64,000 nt of DNA from JAAYAO01 sp051133435 (GTDB lineage: Bacteria > Actinomycetota > Actinomycetes > Propionibacteriales > Propionibacteriaceae), in the NCBI RefSeq assembly GCF_051133435.1, contig NZ_JBPGNY010000001.1, positions 62,001-126,000 on the forward strand, written 5' to 3'. The notes under the pieces were generated by a model. The model was given only the letters and a program-made list of their open reading frames with translations, was not told the origin of the DNA and ran no database searches. A program made the translations under genes and the position numbers. Position 1 is the first letter of the stretch; the number at the start of each line of letters is the position of its first letter. Positions 24,836 to 33,300 of this stretch are shown piece by piece.

Positions 24836-24841
24836 TATGGT
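24836..24841 (+). promoter_or_regulatory. Leaderless -10 element of the GH13 gene
   Basis: TATGGT ends 6 nt before the ATG at 24848 and there is no spaced Shine-Dalgarno, matching the layout at 2907 and 36872. It favours ATG 24848 over the two GTG codons at 24842 and 24845. Confidence 0.45.
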
Positions 24842-24847
24842 GTGGTG

Positions 24848-26530
24848 ATGGCGGCCTTGAAGAGCACCCGAAAGCACCCCTGGTGGCACGACGCGGTCAT
24901 ATATCAGGTCTATCCGCGATCGTTCGCGTCATCGTCCGGCCCGGTCGGAGATCTGGCTGCGATCACCTCCCGGCTCGACCATCTGGTGACCGTCGGGGCG
25001 GACGCGTTGTGGCTCTCACCCTGCTATGTCTCGCCGCAACGTGACGGCGGCTACGACGTGGCCGATTACCGCGCGATCGACCCCCAGTTCGGTGATCTGG
25101 CCGATATGGACGAGCTGATCGCCGAAGCGCACCGACTGGGTCTGCGGGTGCTGGTCGATCTGGTGCCGAACCACACCTCCGATCAGCATGCCTGGTTCCG
25201 GGCGGCTCTGGCGGCGGGCCCGGGCGGTGCGGAGCGGGAACGCTACTGGTTCCGGGAGGGGCACGGTGAGCAGCCACCCAATGACTGGCTGTCGGTCTTC
25301 GGTGCCGGAGCCTGGACCCGGGTGTGCGACCGGCCCGATGCCCCCGGTTCGGCCTGGGCCGAGGACGAGTCGTGGTACCTGCACCTGTTCGACAGCAGCC
25401 AGCCCGACCTGAACTGGACCCACCCCGAGGTGCTCGCCGAGTTCGACGACATCCTGCGGTTCTGGCTGCGCCGCGGGGTGGACGGTTTTCGGGTGGACGT
25501 GGCCCACGGGCTGGCGAAGGATCCGGAGTTGCCCAGTTGGGAGCACCGCGCCGAGATGGCCGGCCACGGCGACCAACCGCAGGCCCCGATGTGGGACCGC
25601 GACGAGGTGCACGAGATTTACCGCAGGTGGCACCGGGTGCTGGCCGAGTTCGGCGAGGATCGGATTCTGGTCGCCGAGGCGTGGGTCGACCCGCCCGAGC
25701 GGTTGGCCCGCTACGTCCGCGCCGATGAGATGCACCAAGCCTTCAACTTCGATTTCCTGAGTTGCCCCTGGCACGCCGAGGACCTGCGCCGGGTGATCAC
25801 CGAGACCTGTGCGGCCAACGAGGCCGTCGGGGCTCCGACCACCTGGGTGTTGTCGAATCACGATGTGGTGCGTCATGCCTCCCGGCTCGGGCTGGCCGTC
25901 ACCGGCAAGGGCCCCAACGGCATCCGCCCCGGCGAGCCCCAACCCGACCCGGTGTTGGGCGCCCGGCGGGCCCGGGCGGCCACCGCACTGATGTTGGGCC
26001 TGCCGGGCAGCGCCTACCTGTATCAGGGTGAGGAACTCGGGTTGCCCGAACACCTCGACCTGCCCGATGAGGTACGTCAGGACCCGGCCTTCTTCCGTAC
26101 CGGCGGCGCCGAGGCGGGCCGGGACGGATGCCGGGTACCGCTGCCCTGGGAGGGGGACGCACCGGCCTTCGGCTTCTCCCCCACCGGCGAGTCGTGGCTG
26201 CCACAACCGGCCGAATGGGCCGACCTGGCCGTCGACCGGCAACTGGCCGACCCGTCCTCAACCCTCTCGCTGTACCGCGATCTGCTGCGCCGACGCCGCG
26301 AACTCCATCTGGGCCGGGGAACCTGGGAATGGCTGGACACCCCCGCCGGCGTGTTGGCCGGGGTCAACCGGGCAGACCCCGCCGGCAGTGACCGCGCGGA
26401 GGTGTTGGTGATCTGCACCGTCGAGGCCCCCTGGCAGCTACCGGACGGGTGGCGGGTGTTGATGGCCACCGATCAGGTCGGTGCCGACGGCGGTATCGAC
26501 GAGGCGATCACCGTGTGGGCGGTGCGCTGA
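24848..26530 (+). CDS. GH13 alpha-glucosidase (oligo-1,6-glucosidase/maltase type)
   Basis: A 560-residue intracellular glycosidase without a signal peptide. It begins HPWWHDAVIYQVYPRSF, then ALWLSPCYVSPQRDGGYDVA and VDLVPNHTSDQHAWF. Catalytic residues with this start: nucleophile Asp217 in GFRVDVAHG, acid/base Glu277 in LVAEAWV and Asp339 in SNHDVVRH. The family GH13_23/30-like build hydrolyses maltose or malto-oligosaccharide non-reducing ends. It is divergent from malEFG, whose substrate it plausibly cleaves. Exact linkage preference cannot be read from sequence. Confidence 0.92.
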   Translation: MAALKSTRKHPWWHDAVIYQVYPRSFASSSGPVGDLAAITSRLDHLVTVGADALWLSPCYVSPQRDGGYDVADYRAIDPQFGDLADMDELIAEAHRLGLRVLVDLVPNHTSDQHAWFRAALAAGPGGAERERYWFREGHGEQPPNDWLSVFGAGAWTRVCDRPDAPGSAWAEDESWYLHLFDSSQPDLNWTHPEVLAEFDDILRFWLRRGVDGFRVDVAHGLAKDPELPSWEHRAEMAGHGDQPQAPMWDRDEVHEIYRRWHRVLAEFGEDRILVAEAWVDPPERLARYVRADEMHQAFNFDFLSCPWHAEDLRRVITETCAANEAVGAPTTWVLSNHDVVRHASRLGLAVTGKGPNGIRPGEPQPDPVLGARRARAATALMLGLPGSAYLYQGEELGLPEHLDLPDEVRQDPAFFRTGGAEAGRDGCRVPLPWEGDAPAFGFSPTGESWLPQPAEWADLAVDRQLADPSSTLSLYRDLLRRRRELHLGRGTWEWLDTPAGVLAGVNRADPAGSDRAEVLVICTVEAPWQLPDGWRVLMATDQVGADGGIDEAITVWAVR

Positions 26531-26561
26531 GCCCCACCGCGTGGCCCCTTGGCCGCACACC

Positions 26562-26641
26562 GGTACCAAAACCACCAACTCACCCCCGCCATCGGCGGGT
26601 TTCGGGCCGAATCCGGTGGGTGAGTTGGGGGTTTGGGTACC
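26562..26641. repeat. Long 24-bp imperfect inverted repeat between convergent genes
   Basis: Left arm 26562-26585 (starts GGTACCAAAACC) and right arm 26618-26641 (ends TTTGGGTACC) are complementary at 22 of 24 positions, and a second hairpin CCCGCC-ATC-GGCGGG sits between them. It lies between the stops of the GH13 gene and the PGRP gene, so it can act as a bidirectional terminator. Its length and GGTACC ends also resemble a small palindromic intergenic element. Confidence 0.8.
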
Positions 26642-26669
26642 CCCGGTGCTCGCCCACCGGCCGAAACCG

Positions 26670-29600
26670 TCAGGACACCTTGACCCCGCGCAGACTGAAG
26701 CCCGCCGGGCTGGGCACCCATTGGGTGACCTTCGGTCCGCTGGTGGTCAGGTAGCGGCGCACGCTGCCATTCGGGGCGACCACGAGCACGTCCGGTTTCG
26801 TCTGGTCGGTGCCGACCATGGCCGCTCCCCCGGCCAACTGGTAGTTGCCGGTCCAGCCCGTGCCGACCACCCTCGAATAGCGGATCGTGCTGCGTCCGTT
26901 GCCGGCGTGGACGTACAACCGGCCCGAGGAGTCACGGGTCACGAAGTCGGGGGTTCTGCCGCCGGTCATCCGGCCGCCGGCGGTGATCGCCAGGTGGCCC
27001 TTCACGGTGGTGGCGATGGTGTTCACCCCGTTGAAACCGCCCGTGCCGTTGCCGCCGTAATAGAGCACCCGGCCGCCGGAACCGTCCAGGGCCAGCAGCC
27101 CCGGGCGGCCATCGCCGGTGAAGTTGTGCACTCCGGCGACCTGGGTGAACTGGTTCCACCCGGCCCCGATCTGCCGTCCGGTCTGGTCGAAGCGTCCGCC
27201 GCCCAGGCCGCGGTGCAGCCTGAGGTATCCCTCGCCGGTGATCACCAGCAGGTCGGGGTGGGCGTCACCGTCCCAGCGCCCGGCGTTGATCACCGCCTTG
27301 GTGTTGCTCGGGACGGTCAGCACCCGGGTCTGCGGCACGGTGGCCTTGGTGAAGGTGAGCCGGTGTCGGCGCAAGGACCCGTCGCGACTGTCGACCACAT
27401 GGGTGGCGATGTCGGCACCGGTGCTCGCAGTGGGCAGGATGCTGCTCGCCCACGACCAGGAGCCCGCGATGGCTGTGGTGGCGTAGAGCTGTCCGCTGCC
27501 CGATCCCCAGCCGATCCGCAGACTGCCGTCGCTGCGCCGGATCAGCAGATCGCCGCGGCCGTCGCCGTTCAGGTCGTTGACGCCCGAGATCTGCCGCACC
27601 GATCCCAGGTTGGCCGACATGGTGATCATCGCTGCGGTGCCGTTGCCGCTGGCCGGCAGCACGACGGTCCCGCCGCTGGTGGTGCGGGCCACCAGTGCGG
27701 TGCGTCCGTTGACGAACCGCGGCACCATCGTGGCTTGGCTCAATCCGCGCCAGGTACCGGCATGCAGGCGCACCCGGGGTTGGAACGTGCCGTTGGTGCG
27801 ACCCCGGTAGAGGTACAGCTTGCCGTCGGTGCGGTTGCGGGCAATCACATCGGGAATCCCGTCACCGTTCCAGTCCGCACCGCCGGTGATCAGGTCGAAG
27901 TACTGCCAGCCGTGATCCATCAGGGTGGGGGCGGCGTACCGTCCGGCCGCGTTGCCCCGGTACAGCCACATCTGGCCGTTGGTCTGTACTCGGATCATGT
28001 CGGCCCGGCCGTCGCGATTCACATCACCGGCACTGATCGTGCGCGCCCCGCCCGACCAGGGCTTGCGGATCACCGAGCCCGGGCTCAGGGCGCTGCGTTC
28101 CCCGGATGCCCGCAGGGGTTGGGCCACCGATACCGCGGTGCCGTTGCGCACCACCAGATCGGCCTTGCCGTCACCGGTCAGGTCACGGTTGAAGTTCTCC
28201 GGACCTCCGCCGCTGTAACTCGACTGGTAGGCCCGGGTTTGGGTGCGGAAGCTGCCCATCTTGCCGTAGATGTAGCGCCCCGGACAGCTGGTGGCCGAGG
28301 AGTCGCGGTGACCGGAGATCGCCGGGAATTTTACTCCTCTCGAGGTGGTCAAGGTGGCATAGGTGTTGACCTTGTGCAGGCTCATCTTCCAGCCCGACAC
28401 TCGGGCCATGGTGTCCATCGCCACCGCCGGGGGCTGCACCTTCTCGTAGTCGCCCATCAGCGAAATCCCGAAGGTGATGTGGTTCGTCCCATAGGCGTGG
28501 GCGCCCTGTACGGCGCGGGTGAGACCGCCGTAGCGGCCCTCCCAGGCCCGTCCGTACTTGTCGACCAACACGTTGTAGCCGATGTCGCTCCACCCCAGGG
28601 TTTGGGTGTGGTAGCGGTAAATGCCGCGGATGATGCCGGGCACCTGTTCGCGGGTGTAGCTGTTGGAACCGGCGGTGTGGTGCACCACCACGCCCTGGAC
28701 TTTGGCATAGACCGGCGGCGAGCCGCGCAGGGATTCGTCGGCACCCCAGTCGCGGCGGGAGTAGATCACCGGCCCGGACGAACTACTGGAGGCGGTGGCC
28801 ATCGAGTCGGCCGCCGCGGTGCGCGGGTCGACCACGGTCAGGCTCGGGGCGATGCCGGTGGCCGAGACCGTGGCGACCTGCATCGTGGTGGCACCGGTCA
28901 ACACGACCGGTTCGGTGCCCACCGAGGTGGCGCCGGGCTCAACGTGGGCCAGATCGACGGCCTCCCAATCGGTGGTGCGGCCATCGGTGCTGGTGCGCAG
29001 GAAGACTTGGACGTCCTCCGTCGACTCCGGCCAGGAAATACCCGCCACGCTCAGGTCCTGCTCGGTTGCGTGAGTGGCCACGTGCACGGTGCTGTCCTCG
29101 GTGTTCACCGGTAGGTCGAGGCCTCGGGCATCGGGGGCGGCCAACGGGTCATCGGATTGCGGGGCCTCGGCAGCGGGCGAGGGAGTCTGCTCCGGTTCAC
29201 TCGGCTCAGCCGATTCCGGCTCACCGGACGTGGTGGGCTCGGCCTCATCCGTACCGTCGGATTCACCGTCCCCCGTGCCGTCCGGTTCGGGAGCCTCGCT
29301 GCGAGCGGTGGTGTTCCGGTCGCGGGCGTCATCGGCCTCGGAGGTCGTCGCGTCGTCCTCGCCTTCGGGCAAGGTCTGGTCGACCTCGGATTCCGGAGTC
29401 GTCCCGTCGTCCTCGCCTTCGGACGTGGTGTCGGCCTCGGGTGTCGTTGCGTCGGCCTCCGGGCCGGGTTCGGCTTCGTCCTCCGCCGGAGCCTGCGAGG
29501 GCTCGGCCGCGGTGGTGGCCGGACTGGGCGTCGTGGCGGCCGACTCCTGGGGGATCTCGTCCAACTCGACCTCGGTCGAAGACGTCTGTACCGGACGCGC

Positions 29601-29783
29601 CTGGTCGATGACCGGGGTCGGTTCTTCCGCGGCGGCGCCCTGGGAGGTATCCACCGGGGCACTGTCGCCCGCCCCGGGGTCAGGTCCTCCGGGGTCCGCC
29701 TGAGCCACCGGCACCATGGTGGTGATCACCAGAAACAGTGCCAACGGCAACGTGACTACTGCCGAAGCTGAACGCACACGCAT
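26670..29783 (-). CDS. Secreted PGRP-type N-acetylmuramoyl-L-alanine amidase with FG-GAP repeats
   Basis: A 1037-residue secreted protein. Signal peptide about residues 1-29 ending VAQA; an acidic Thr/Glu/Ser/Pro-rich segment to about residue 220; a domain at about 220-335 typical of actinobacterial PGRPs; then the amidase at about 340-502: IYSRRDWGADESL, VVVHHTAGSNSY, GYNVLVDKYGRAWEGR, ISGHRDSSATSCPGRY. The His, His and Cys zinc ligands are present. The remainder carries about seven FG-GAP/VCBS units (for example NRDLTGDGKADLVVR, DWNGDGIPDVIARN, DLNGDGRGDLLIRR), probably a beta-propeller. It cleaves the peptide from muramic acid in peptidoglycan. No sortase motif or C-terminal anchor. Confidence 0.92.
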   Translation of the reverse strand: MRVRSASAVVTLPLALFLVITTMVPVAQADPGGPDPGAGDSAPVDTSQGAAAEEPTPVIDQARPVQTSSTEVELDEIPQESAATTPSPATTAAEPSQAPAEDEAEPGPEADATTPEADTTSEGEDDGTTPESEVDQTLPEGEDDATTSEADDARDRNTTARSEAPEPDGTGDGESDGTDEAEPTTSGEPESAEPSEPEQTPSPAAEAPQSDDPLAAPDARGLDLPVNTEDSTVHVATHATEQDLSVAGISWPESTEDVQVFLRTSTDGRTTDWEAVDLAHVEPGATSVGTEPVVLTGATTMQVATVSATGIAPSLTVVDPRTAAADSMATASSSSSGPVIYSRRDWGADESLRGSPPVYAKVQGVVVHHTAGSNSYTREQVPGIIRGIYRYHTQTLGWSDIGYNVLVDKYGRAWEGRYGGLTRAVQGAHAYGTNHITFGISLMGDYEKVQPPAVAMDTMARVSGWKMSLHKVNTYATLTTSRGVKFPAISGHRDSSATSCPGRYIYGKMGSFRTQTRAYQSSYSGGGPENFNRDLTGDGKADLVVRNGTAVSVAQPLRASGERSALSPGSVIRKPWSGGARTISAGDVNRDGRADMIRVQTNGQMWLYRGNAAGRYAAPTLMDHGWQYFDLITGGADWNGDGIPDVIARNRTDGKLYLYRGRTNGTFQPRVRLHAGTWRGLSQATMVPRFVNGRTALVARTTSGGTVVLPASGNGTAAMITMSANLGSVRQISGVNDLNGDGRGDLLIRRSDGSLRIGWGSGSGQLYATTAIAGSWSWASSILPTASTGADIATHVVDSRDGSLRRHRLTFTKATVPQTRVLTVPSNTKAVINAGRWDGDAHPDLLVITGEGYLRLHRGLGGGRFDQTGRQIGAGWNQFTQVAGVHNFTGDGRPGLLALDGSGGRVLYYGGNGTGGFNGVNTIATTVKGHLAITAGGRMTGGRTPDFVTRDSSGRLYVHAGNGRSTIRYSRVVGTGWTGNYQLAGGAAMVGTDQTKPDVLVVAPNGSVRRYLTTSGPKVTQWVPSPAGFSLRGVKVS

Positions 29784-29830
29784 GCCCGACCCTTCTGCTC
29801 GGTTCGGGAAAACAGTAAATGAACCTCACA

Positions 29831-29865
29831 GTTCCCTCTAGTTCACTCTTTACCCAAGGTTCACT
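29831..29865 (-). promoter_or_regulatory. GTTCACT repeats upstream of the PGRP gene
   Basis: GTTCCCT (29831), GTTCACT (29841) and GTTCACT (29859) occur as direct repeats in an unusually AT-rich 80-nt stretch upstream of the amidase start. The layout suggests a response-regulator site, possibly of the MtrA type that controls cell-wall hydrolases in actinobacteria. This link is inference from position and repeat pattern only. Confidence 0.3.
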
Positions 29866-29995
29866 GTTGTCTCTCTAGTAACGCATTGAATTCATCTCTC
29901 CGGACGATGACCTCAGGACCTCAGCTCGGGTCCGCTCCGGCCGCTGATCGAGATGTCGCCCCACGTCGGGAGCCGCCATCGCCCACGATGCGTGC

Positions 29996-30772
29996 ATGAC
30001 GACTTATCCGCTGCCCCACGTGAACTTCGATCTCAGCGGTGAGGTGGCCCTGGTCACCGGCGCCACCTCCGGTTTGGGCCGTCGTTTCGCCAAAACCCTG
30101 GCCGCGGCCGGGGCCTGGGTGGCGGTGGCCGGGCGCCGCGAGGAACTGCTCGCCGAGGTGGTCGACGAGATCACCGCCGATGGGGGCACCGCCCTGGCCG
30201 TGCCCTTGGACGTCACCGATGCCGAGGCGATCAGCACCGCCCTGGCCCGGGTGGAGGACGAGCTGGGATTGATCACCATCTTGGTGAACAATGCCGGCGT
30301 TCCCGATGCCCAGCGGGCACACAAGATGAATCTCGAGCTGGTCGACTCGGTGCTCGCCACCAACCTGCGCGGGCCCTGGCTGTTGGCCACCGGGGTCGCC
30401 TCGAGACTGCTCGCGGAGGAACGTCCGGGGCGAATCGTGAACATCTCATCGATGGCCGCCTTCCACACCATCGGAGGGGCGGCGGCTCTCTATGCCACCA
30501 CCAAGGCTGCGATCAACCGGATGACCGAAGCCCTGGCCGTGGAGTGGGCCGGACGCAACATCAACGTCAACGCGATCGCTCCGGGCGGCTTCCGCTCCGA
30601 GATGACCGACGGCATGATCGAGCGGATCGGGGATCGCTCCGACAACTTCCCCCGCAAGCGCTGGGGCGATGCGGCCCAACTGGACAGCACCCTGCTGTAC
30701 CTGACCTCACCGGCCTCGGAGTGCGTCACCGGCACCGTGATCAAGGTCGACGACGGACAACTCCCCCGCTGA
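29996..30772 (+). CDS. Short-chain dehydrogenase/reductase (SDR)
   Basis: A 258-residue classical SDR. Cofactor site VTGATSGLGRRFAKTLAAAG (TGxxxGxG), the following VAVAGRRE suggests NADP preference, NNAG near residue 99, catalytic Ser in VNISSMAAF, and the YxxxK pair as YATTK. The C-terminal NVNAIAPGGFRSEM and CVTGTVIKVDDGQL are typical of 3-hydroxyacyl or polyol dehydrogenases. It ends 7 nt from the opposing LLM gene. Nearby acyl-CoA dehydrogenases and an enoyl-CoA hydratase suggest a role in a beta-oxidation-like route, but the substrate is unknown. Confidence 0.88.
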   Translation: MTTYPLPHVNFDLSGEVALVTGATSGLGRRFAKTLAAAGAWVAVAGRREELLAEVVDEITADGGTALAVPLDVTDAEAISTALARVEDELGLITILVNNAGVPDAQRAHKMNLELVDSVLATNLRGPWLLATGVASRLLAEERPGRIVNISSMAAFHTIGGAAALYATTKAAINRMTEALAVEWAGRNINVNAIAPGGFRSEMTDGMIERIGDRSDNFPRKRWGDAAQLDSTLLYLTSPASECVTGTVIKVDDGQLPR

Positions 30773-30778
30773 TCGGCC

Positions 30779-31798
30779 TCAGCGCAGGTCGGCCACCAGG
30801 CGCATCGTTGCCTCGTCGGGCATCACCAGCATGCTGGTCAGCAAGGAGTCGTCCCAGGCCGGAAACTCCTCGCGGATCTTGGCCTCGGGGCCGATCAGCG
30901 CGACCTGTTCGACCATCGAGGTGGGTACCGCGGCGGCGGCCTCGTCCTTGCGTCCGTTGAGGTAGAGATCCTGGATCTTCTCGCACTCGGCGGCAAAGCC
31001 CATCCGCACAAAGGCGTCGTAGTGGAAGTTGGCTCCCGGCGCCCCCATACCCCCGATGTAGAGGGCCAGGAAGGGACGCACCATGTCGGCGGCGATCTCG
31101 ACGTCGTCGACAGCCACCACCGGCACCGTCGCGGCGATCTCGAACTCCTCCGGGGTGCTGTGGGCGCCCTCGCGGGCGAACCCCTCGGCCAGCGCGTCGC
31201 GGTAGTGCTGGTCGTTGTAGGGCGAATAGAACAACGGCAACCAACCGTCGGTCAGTTCGGCGGCCAGGGCGACATTCTTCGGACCCTCGGCGGCCAACAT
31301 GATCGGGATGTCGGGACGCCGCGGATGCAGGGTGGAGCGCAGCGACTTGCCCAGCCCCGTCCCGCCCTCGTGGGGAAGCTGATAGAAGTCACCCGAGAAG
31401 GCGACCCGCTCGCGGGCGAAAACCTGCCGCAGAATCGCGATGTATTCGCGGGTGCGGGCCAGCGGCTTACCAAACGGCTGTCCGTACCAGCCCTCGACGA
31501 CCTGTGGCCCCGACACGCCCAGGCCCAACACGAACCGGCCGTCGCTGAGGTGGTCTATCGTCATCGCCGCCATCGCGGTGGCCACCGGGGTGCGGGCCGA
31601 CATCTGGAGAATCGCGGTACCGAGCTTCAGGGTCTCGGTGCCGGCCCCCAGCCAGGCCAGGGGTGTCAGGGCGTCCGAACCATAGGCCTCGGCGGTCCAC
31701 ACCGAGTCGAAGCCCAGTTCTTCGGCCAGGGCCACCATGGCTGCGTGATTGGCAGGCTTGCCCGATCCCCAATAGCCCAGTGAAAGACCGAACTTCAT
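30779..31798 (-). CDS. LLM-class F420-dependent oxidoreductase
   Basis: A 339-residue luciferase-like barrel protein. Recognisable segments: MKFGLSLGYWGSG, ELGFDSVWTAEAYGSDALTP, MTIDHLSDGRFVLGLGVSGP, VEGWYGQPFGKPLARTREYI and IPIMLAAEGPKNVALAAELT, all typical of the actinobacterial F420-dependent group (TIGR03617/03559-like). It hydride-transfers to an unknown substrate. I start at ATG 31798 with AGGAGG 8 nt upstream; the longer frame to 31936 is not needed. Divergent from an acyl-CoA dehydrogenase gene. Confidence 0.85.
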   Translation of the reverse strand: MKFGLSLGYWGSGKPANHAAMVALAEELGFDSVWTAEAYGSDALTPLAWLGAGTETLKLGTAILQMSARTPVATAMAAMTIDHLSDGRFVLGLGVSGPQVVEGWYGQPFGKPLARTREYIAILRQVFARERVAFSGDFYQLPHEGGTGLGKSLRSTLHPRRPDIPIMLAAEGPKNVALAAELTDGWLPLFYSPYNDQHYRDALAEGFAREGAHSTPEEFEIAATVPVVAVDDVEIAADMVRPFLALYIGGMGAPGANFHYDAFVRMGFAAECEKIQDLYLNGRKDEAAAAVPTSMVEQVALIGPEAKIREEFPAWDDSLLTSMLVMPDEATMRLVADLR

Positions 31799-32106
31799 GA
31801 TTGCCGCCTCCTGGTAGATGTCGGACCCCGTATCCGTCCTGCTGCCCATGCCCGCAAGCCGCAGGTGGAGTCCACGGTGGTACCGGGCCAGCGTAAAGGG
31901 TGGGCGTGGCGTACGCCGAGGGACACCGGCCGGCACCGGCGCACCCCGGGAGGCGGGGCTGCGCAGGTGAAGTTCCTGACCGCCGCCTTCTGGTGGGTGA
32001 GAAAGGCTGTTGCCAGCGTTCGGTGCTTGTTGACACGTTGGGCCGGCAGCCGGTGCGGTCCCGCGGGTGACCTCCGGATATCAGACAACGTGAAGGAGGC
32101 CCGTCG
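31799..32106. other. 308-nt divergent intergenic region
   Basis: Holds the promoters of the LLM gene (minus) and the acyl-CoA dehydrogenase operon (plus). TTGACA at 32030-32035 could be a plus-strand -35, but no matching -10 was found at 17 nt. CACGTTG (32034-32040) and CAACGTG (about 32087-32093) form a spaced inverted pair that might be a TetR-type operator. AAGGAGG before the ATG at 32107 is a strong Shine-Dalgarno. No ORF or RNA gene was recognised. Confidence 0.4.
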
Positions 32107-33300
32107 ATGACCGACCCGAGTGTGGCTGAGCGGGTGAGCACATTCGTTGCCGATCTCGGAGGCCTCGACGCCGTGCGTCAGCTCTCCCAGGTGGAGATCC
32201 TCGCTGCGCGCTACGACGCCGGCCTGGCCTGGGTACATCACCCCGAGGGACTGGGTGGTTACGACGGGGACCGGACCGATCAGGCCCTGGTGGAAGCCGC
32301 ACTGGTCGAGGCGGGGGTTCCCGAACCCGACCCGTATCGCAATCCGCTGGGCACCGGGACGATCATCCCCACCCTGCTGCGGCACTCGCCGCGTGAGTTG
32401 TGCGAACAGTTGTTCAAGCAGGCCTGGACCGGTGAGGAAATCTGGTGCCAGTTGTTCAGTGAACCGGGGGCCGGCTCCGACCTGGCCGGTCTGGCGTGCC
32501 GGGCCGTACCGGAGACCCGCGACGGAGTTCCGGGGTGGCTGATCAACGGCCAGAAGGTGTGGACCTCCTATGCCCACCGGGCCAAGTGGGGTCTGCTGTT
32601 GACCCGCTCGAGCCCGGAGTTGCCCAAGCACCACGGCATCACGGTGTTCGTGATCGACATGGAGCAGAACGGGGTGGAGACCCGTCCGCTGCGGCAGGCC
32701 ACCGGCGGTGCGGAGTTCAACGAGGTCTTCTTCACCGACGCCTGGGTTCCCGATTCGCACCGGGTCGGTGCGGTCGACGACGGCTGGAATGTCACCCGCA
32801 CCACCCTGATGCACGAACGGATGGCGATCGGTGGCCGCTCCGGCGGCCGGGAGACCGGACGGATCGGGGGGCTGGCCAAGCAGTGGCGCGACAATCCCGA
32901 CCTGCACACGCCGGTGATGGCCGACCGGGTGGTCGATGCCTGGATCGACGTGGAGGTTGCCCGGATCGCCAATGAGCGGATCCGCCAGTTGGCCAAACGC
33001 GGCCAGCCGGGCCTGGAGGGTTCGGGTGCGAAGGTGGTGTTCGCCGACGTGAACCAGAAGGCCGGACGGGTGCTCGCCCAGATGGACCCGTCCCAGGCCC
33101 TGTTGTTCGACGACTGGGAGGACGAACTGCAGTACAGCGAACTGCGCTGTGTGACCTTCAGCTACCTGCGCGCCCGGGCGAACTCGATCGAGGGCGGCAC
33201 GACCCAGGTGCTGCTCACCCAGATCGCCGACCGCGTGCTCGGACTCCCCCGCGAACACGCCATCAGCCGCGACACCCCGTGGAAGGACATCCCCCGATGA
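32107..33300 (+). CDS. Acyl-CoA dehydrogenase (first of a pair)
   Basis: A 397-residue FAD flavoenzyme that introduces an alpha-beta double bond into acyl-CoA. Segments: CQLFSEPGAGSDLAGLACRA (flavin/acyl site), VWTSYAHRAKWGLLLTRSSP, GGAEFNEVFFTDAWVPDSHR and near the C-terminus RARANSIEGGTTQVLLTQIA followed by DRVLGLPRE. The latter two are typical of the FadE group that works as heteromers in mycobacteria. AAGGAGG 7 nt before ATG. The next gene overlaps it by 4 nt and encodes a second, more divergent ACAD. Confidence 0.9.
   Translation: MTDPSVAERVSTFVADLGGLDAVRQLSQVEILAARYDAGLAWVHHPEGLGGYDGDRTDQALVEAALVEAGVPEPDPYRNPLGTGTIIPTLLRHSPRELCEQLFKQAWTGEEIWCQLFSEPGAGSDLAGLACRAVPETRDGVPGWLINGQKVWTSYAHRAKWGLLLTRSSPELPKHHGITVFVIDMEQNGVETRPLRQATGGAEFNEVFFTDAWVPDSHRVGAVDDGWNVTRTTLMHERMAIGGRSGGRETGRIGGLAKQWRDNPDLHTPVMADRVVDAWIDVEVARIANERIRQLAKRGQPGLEGSGAKVVFADVNQKAGRVLAQMDPSQALLFDDWEDELQYSELRCVTFSYLRARANSIEGGTTQVLLTQIADRVLGLPREHAISRDTPWKDIPR

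Noticed and set aside
26481..29114. 877-residue plus-strand open frame opposite the PGRP gene
   Set aside because: Antisense shadow; the minus-strand amidase has signal peptide, zinc ligands and repeats.
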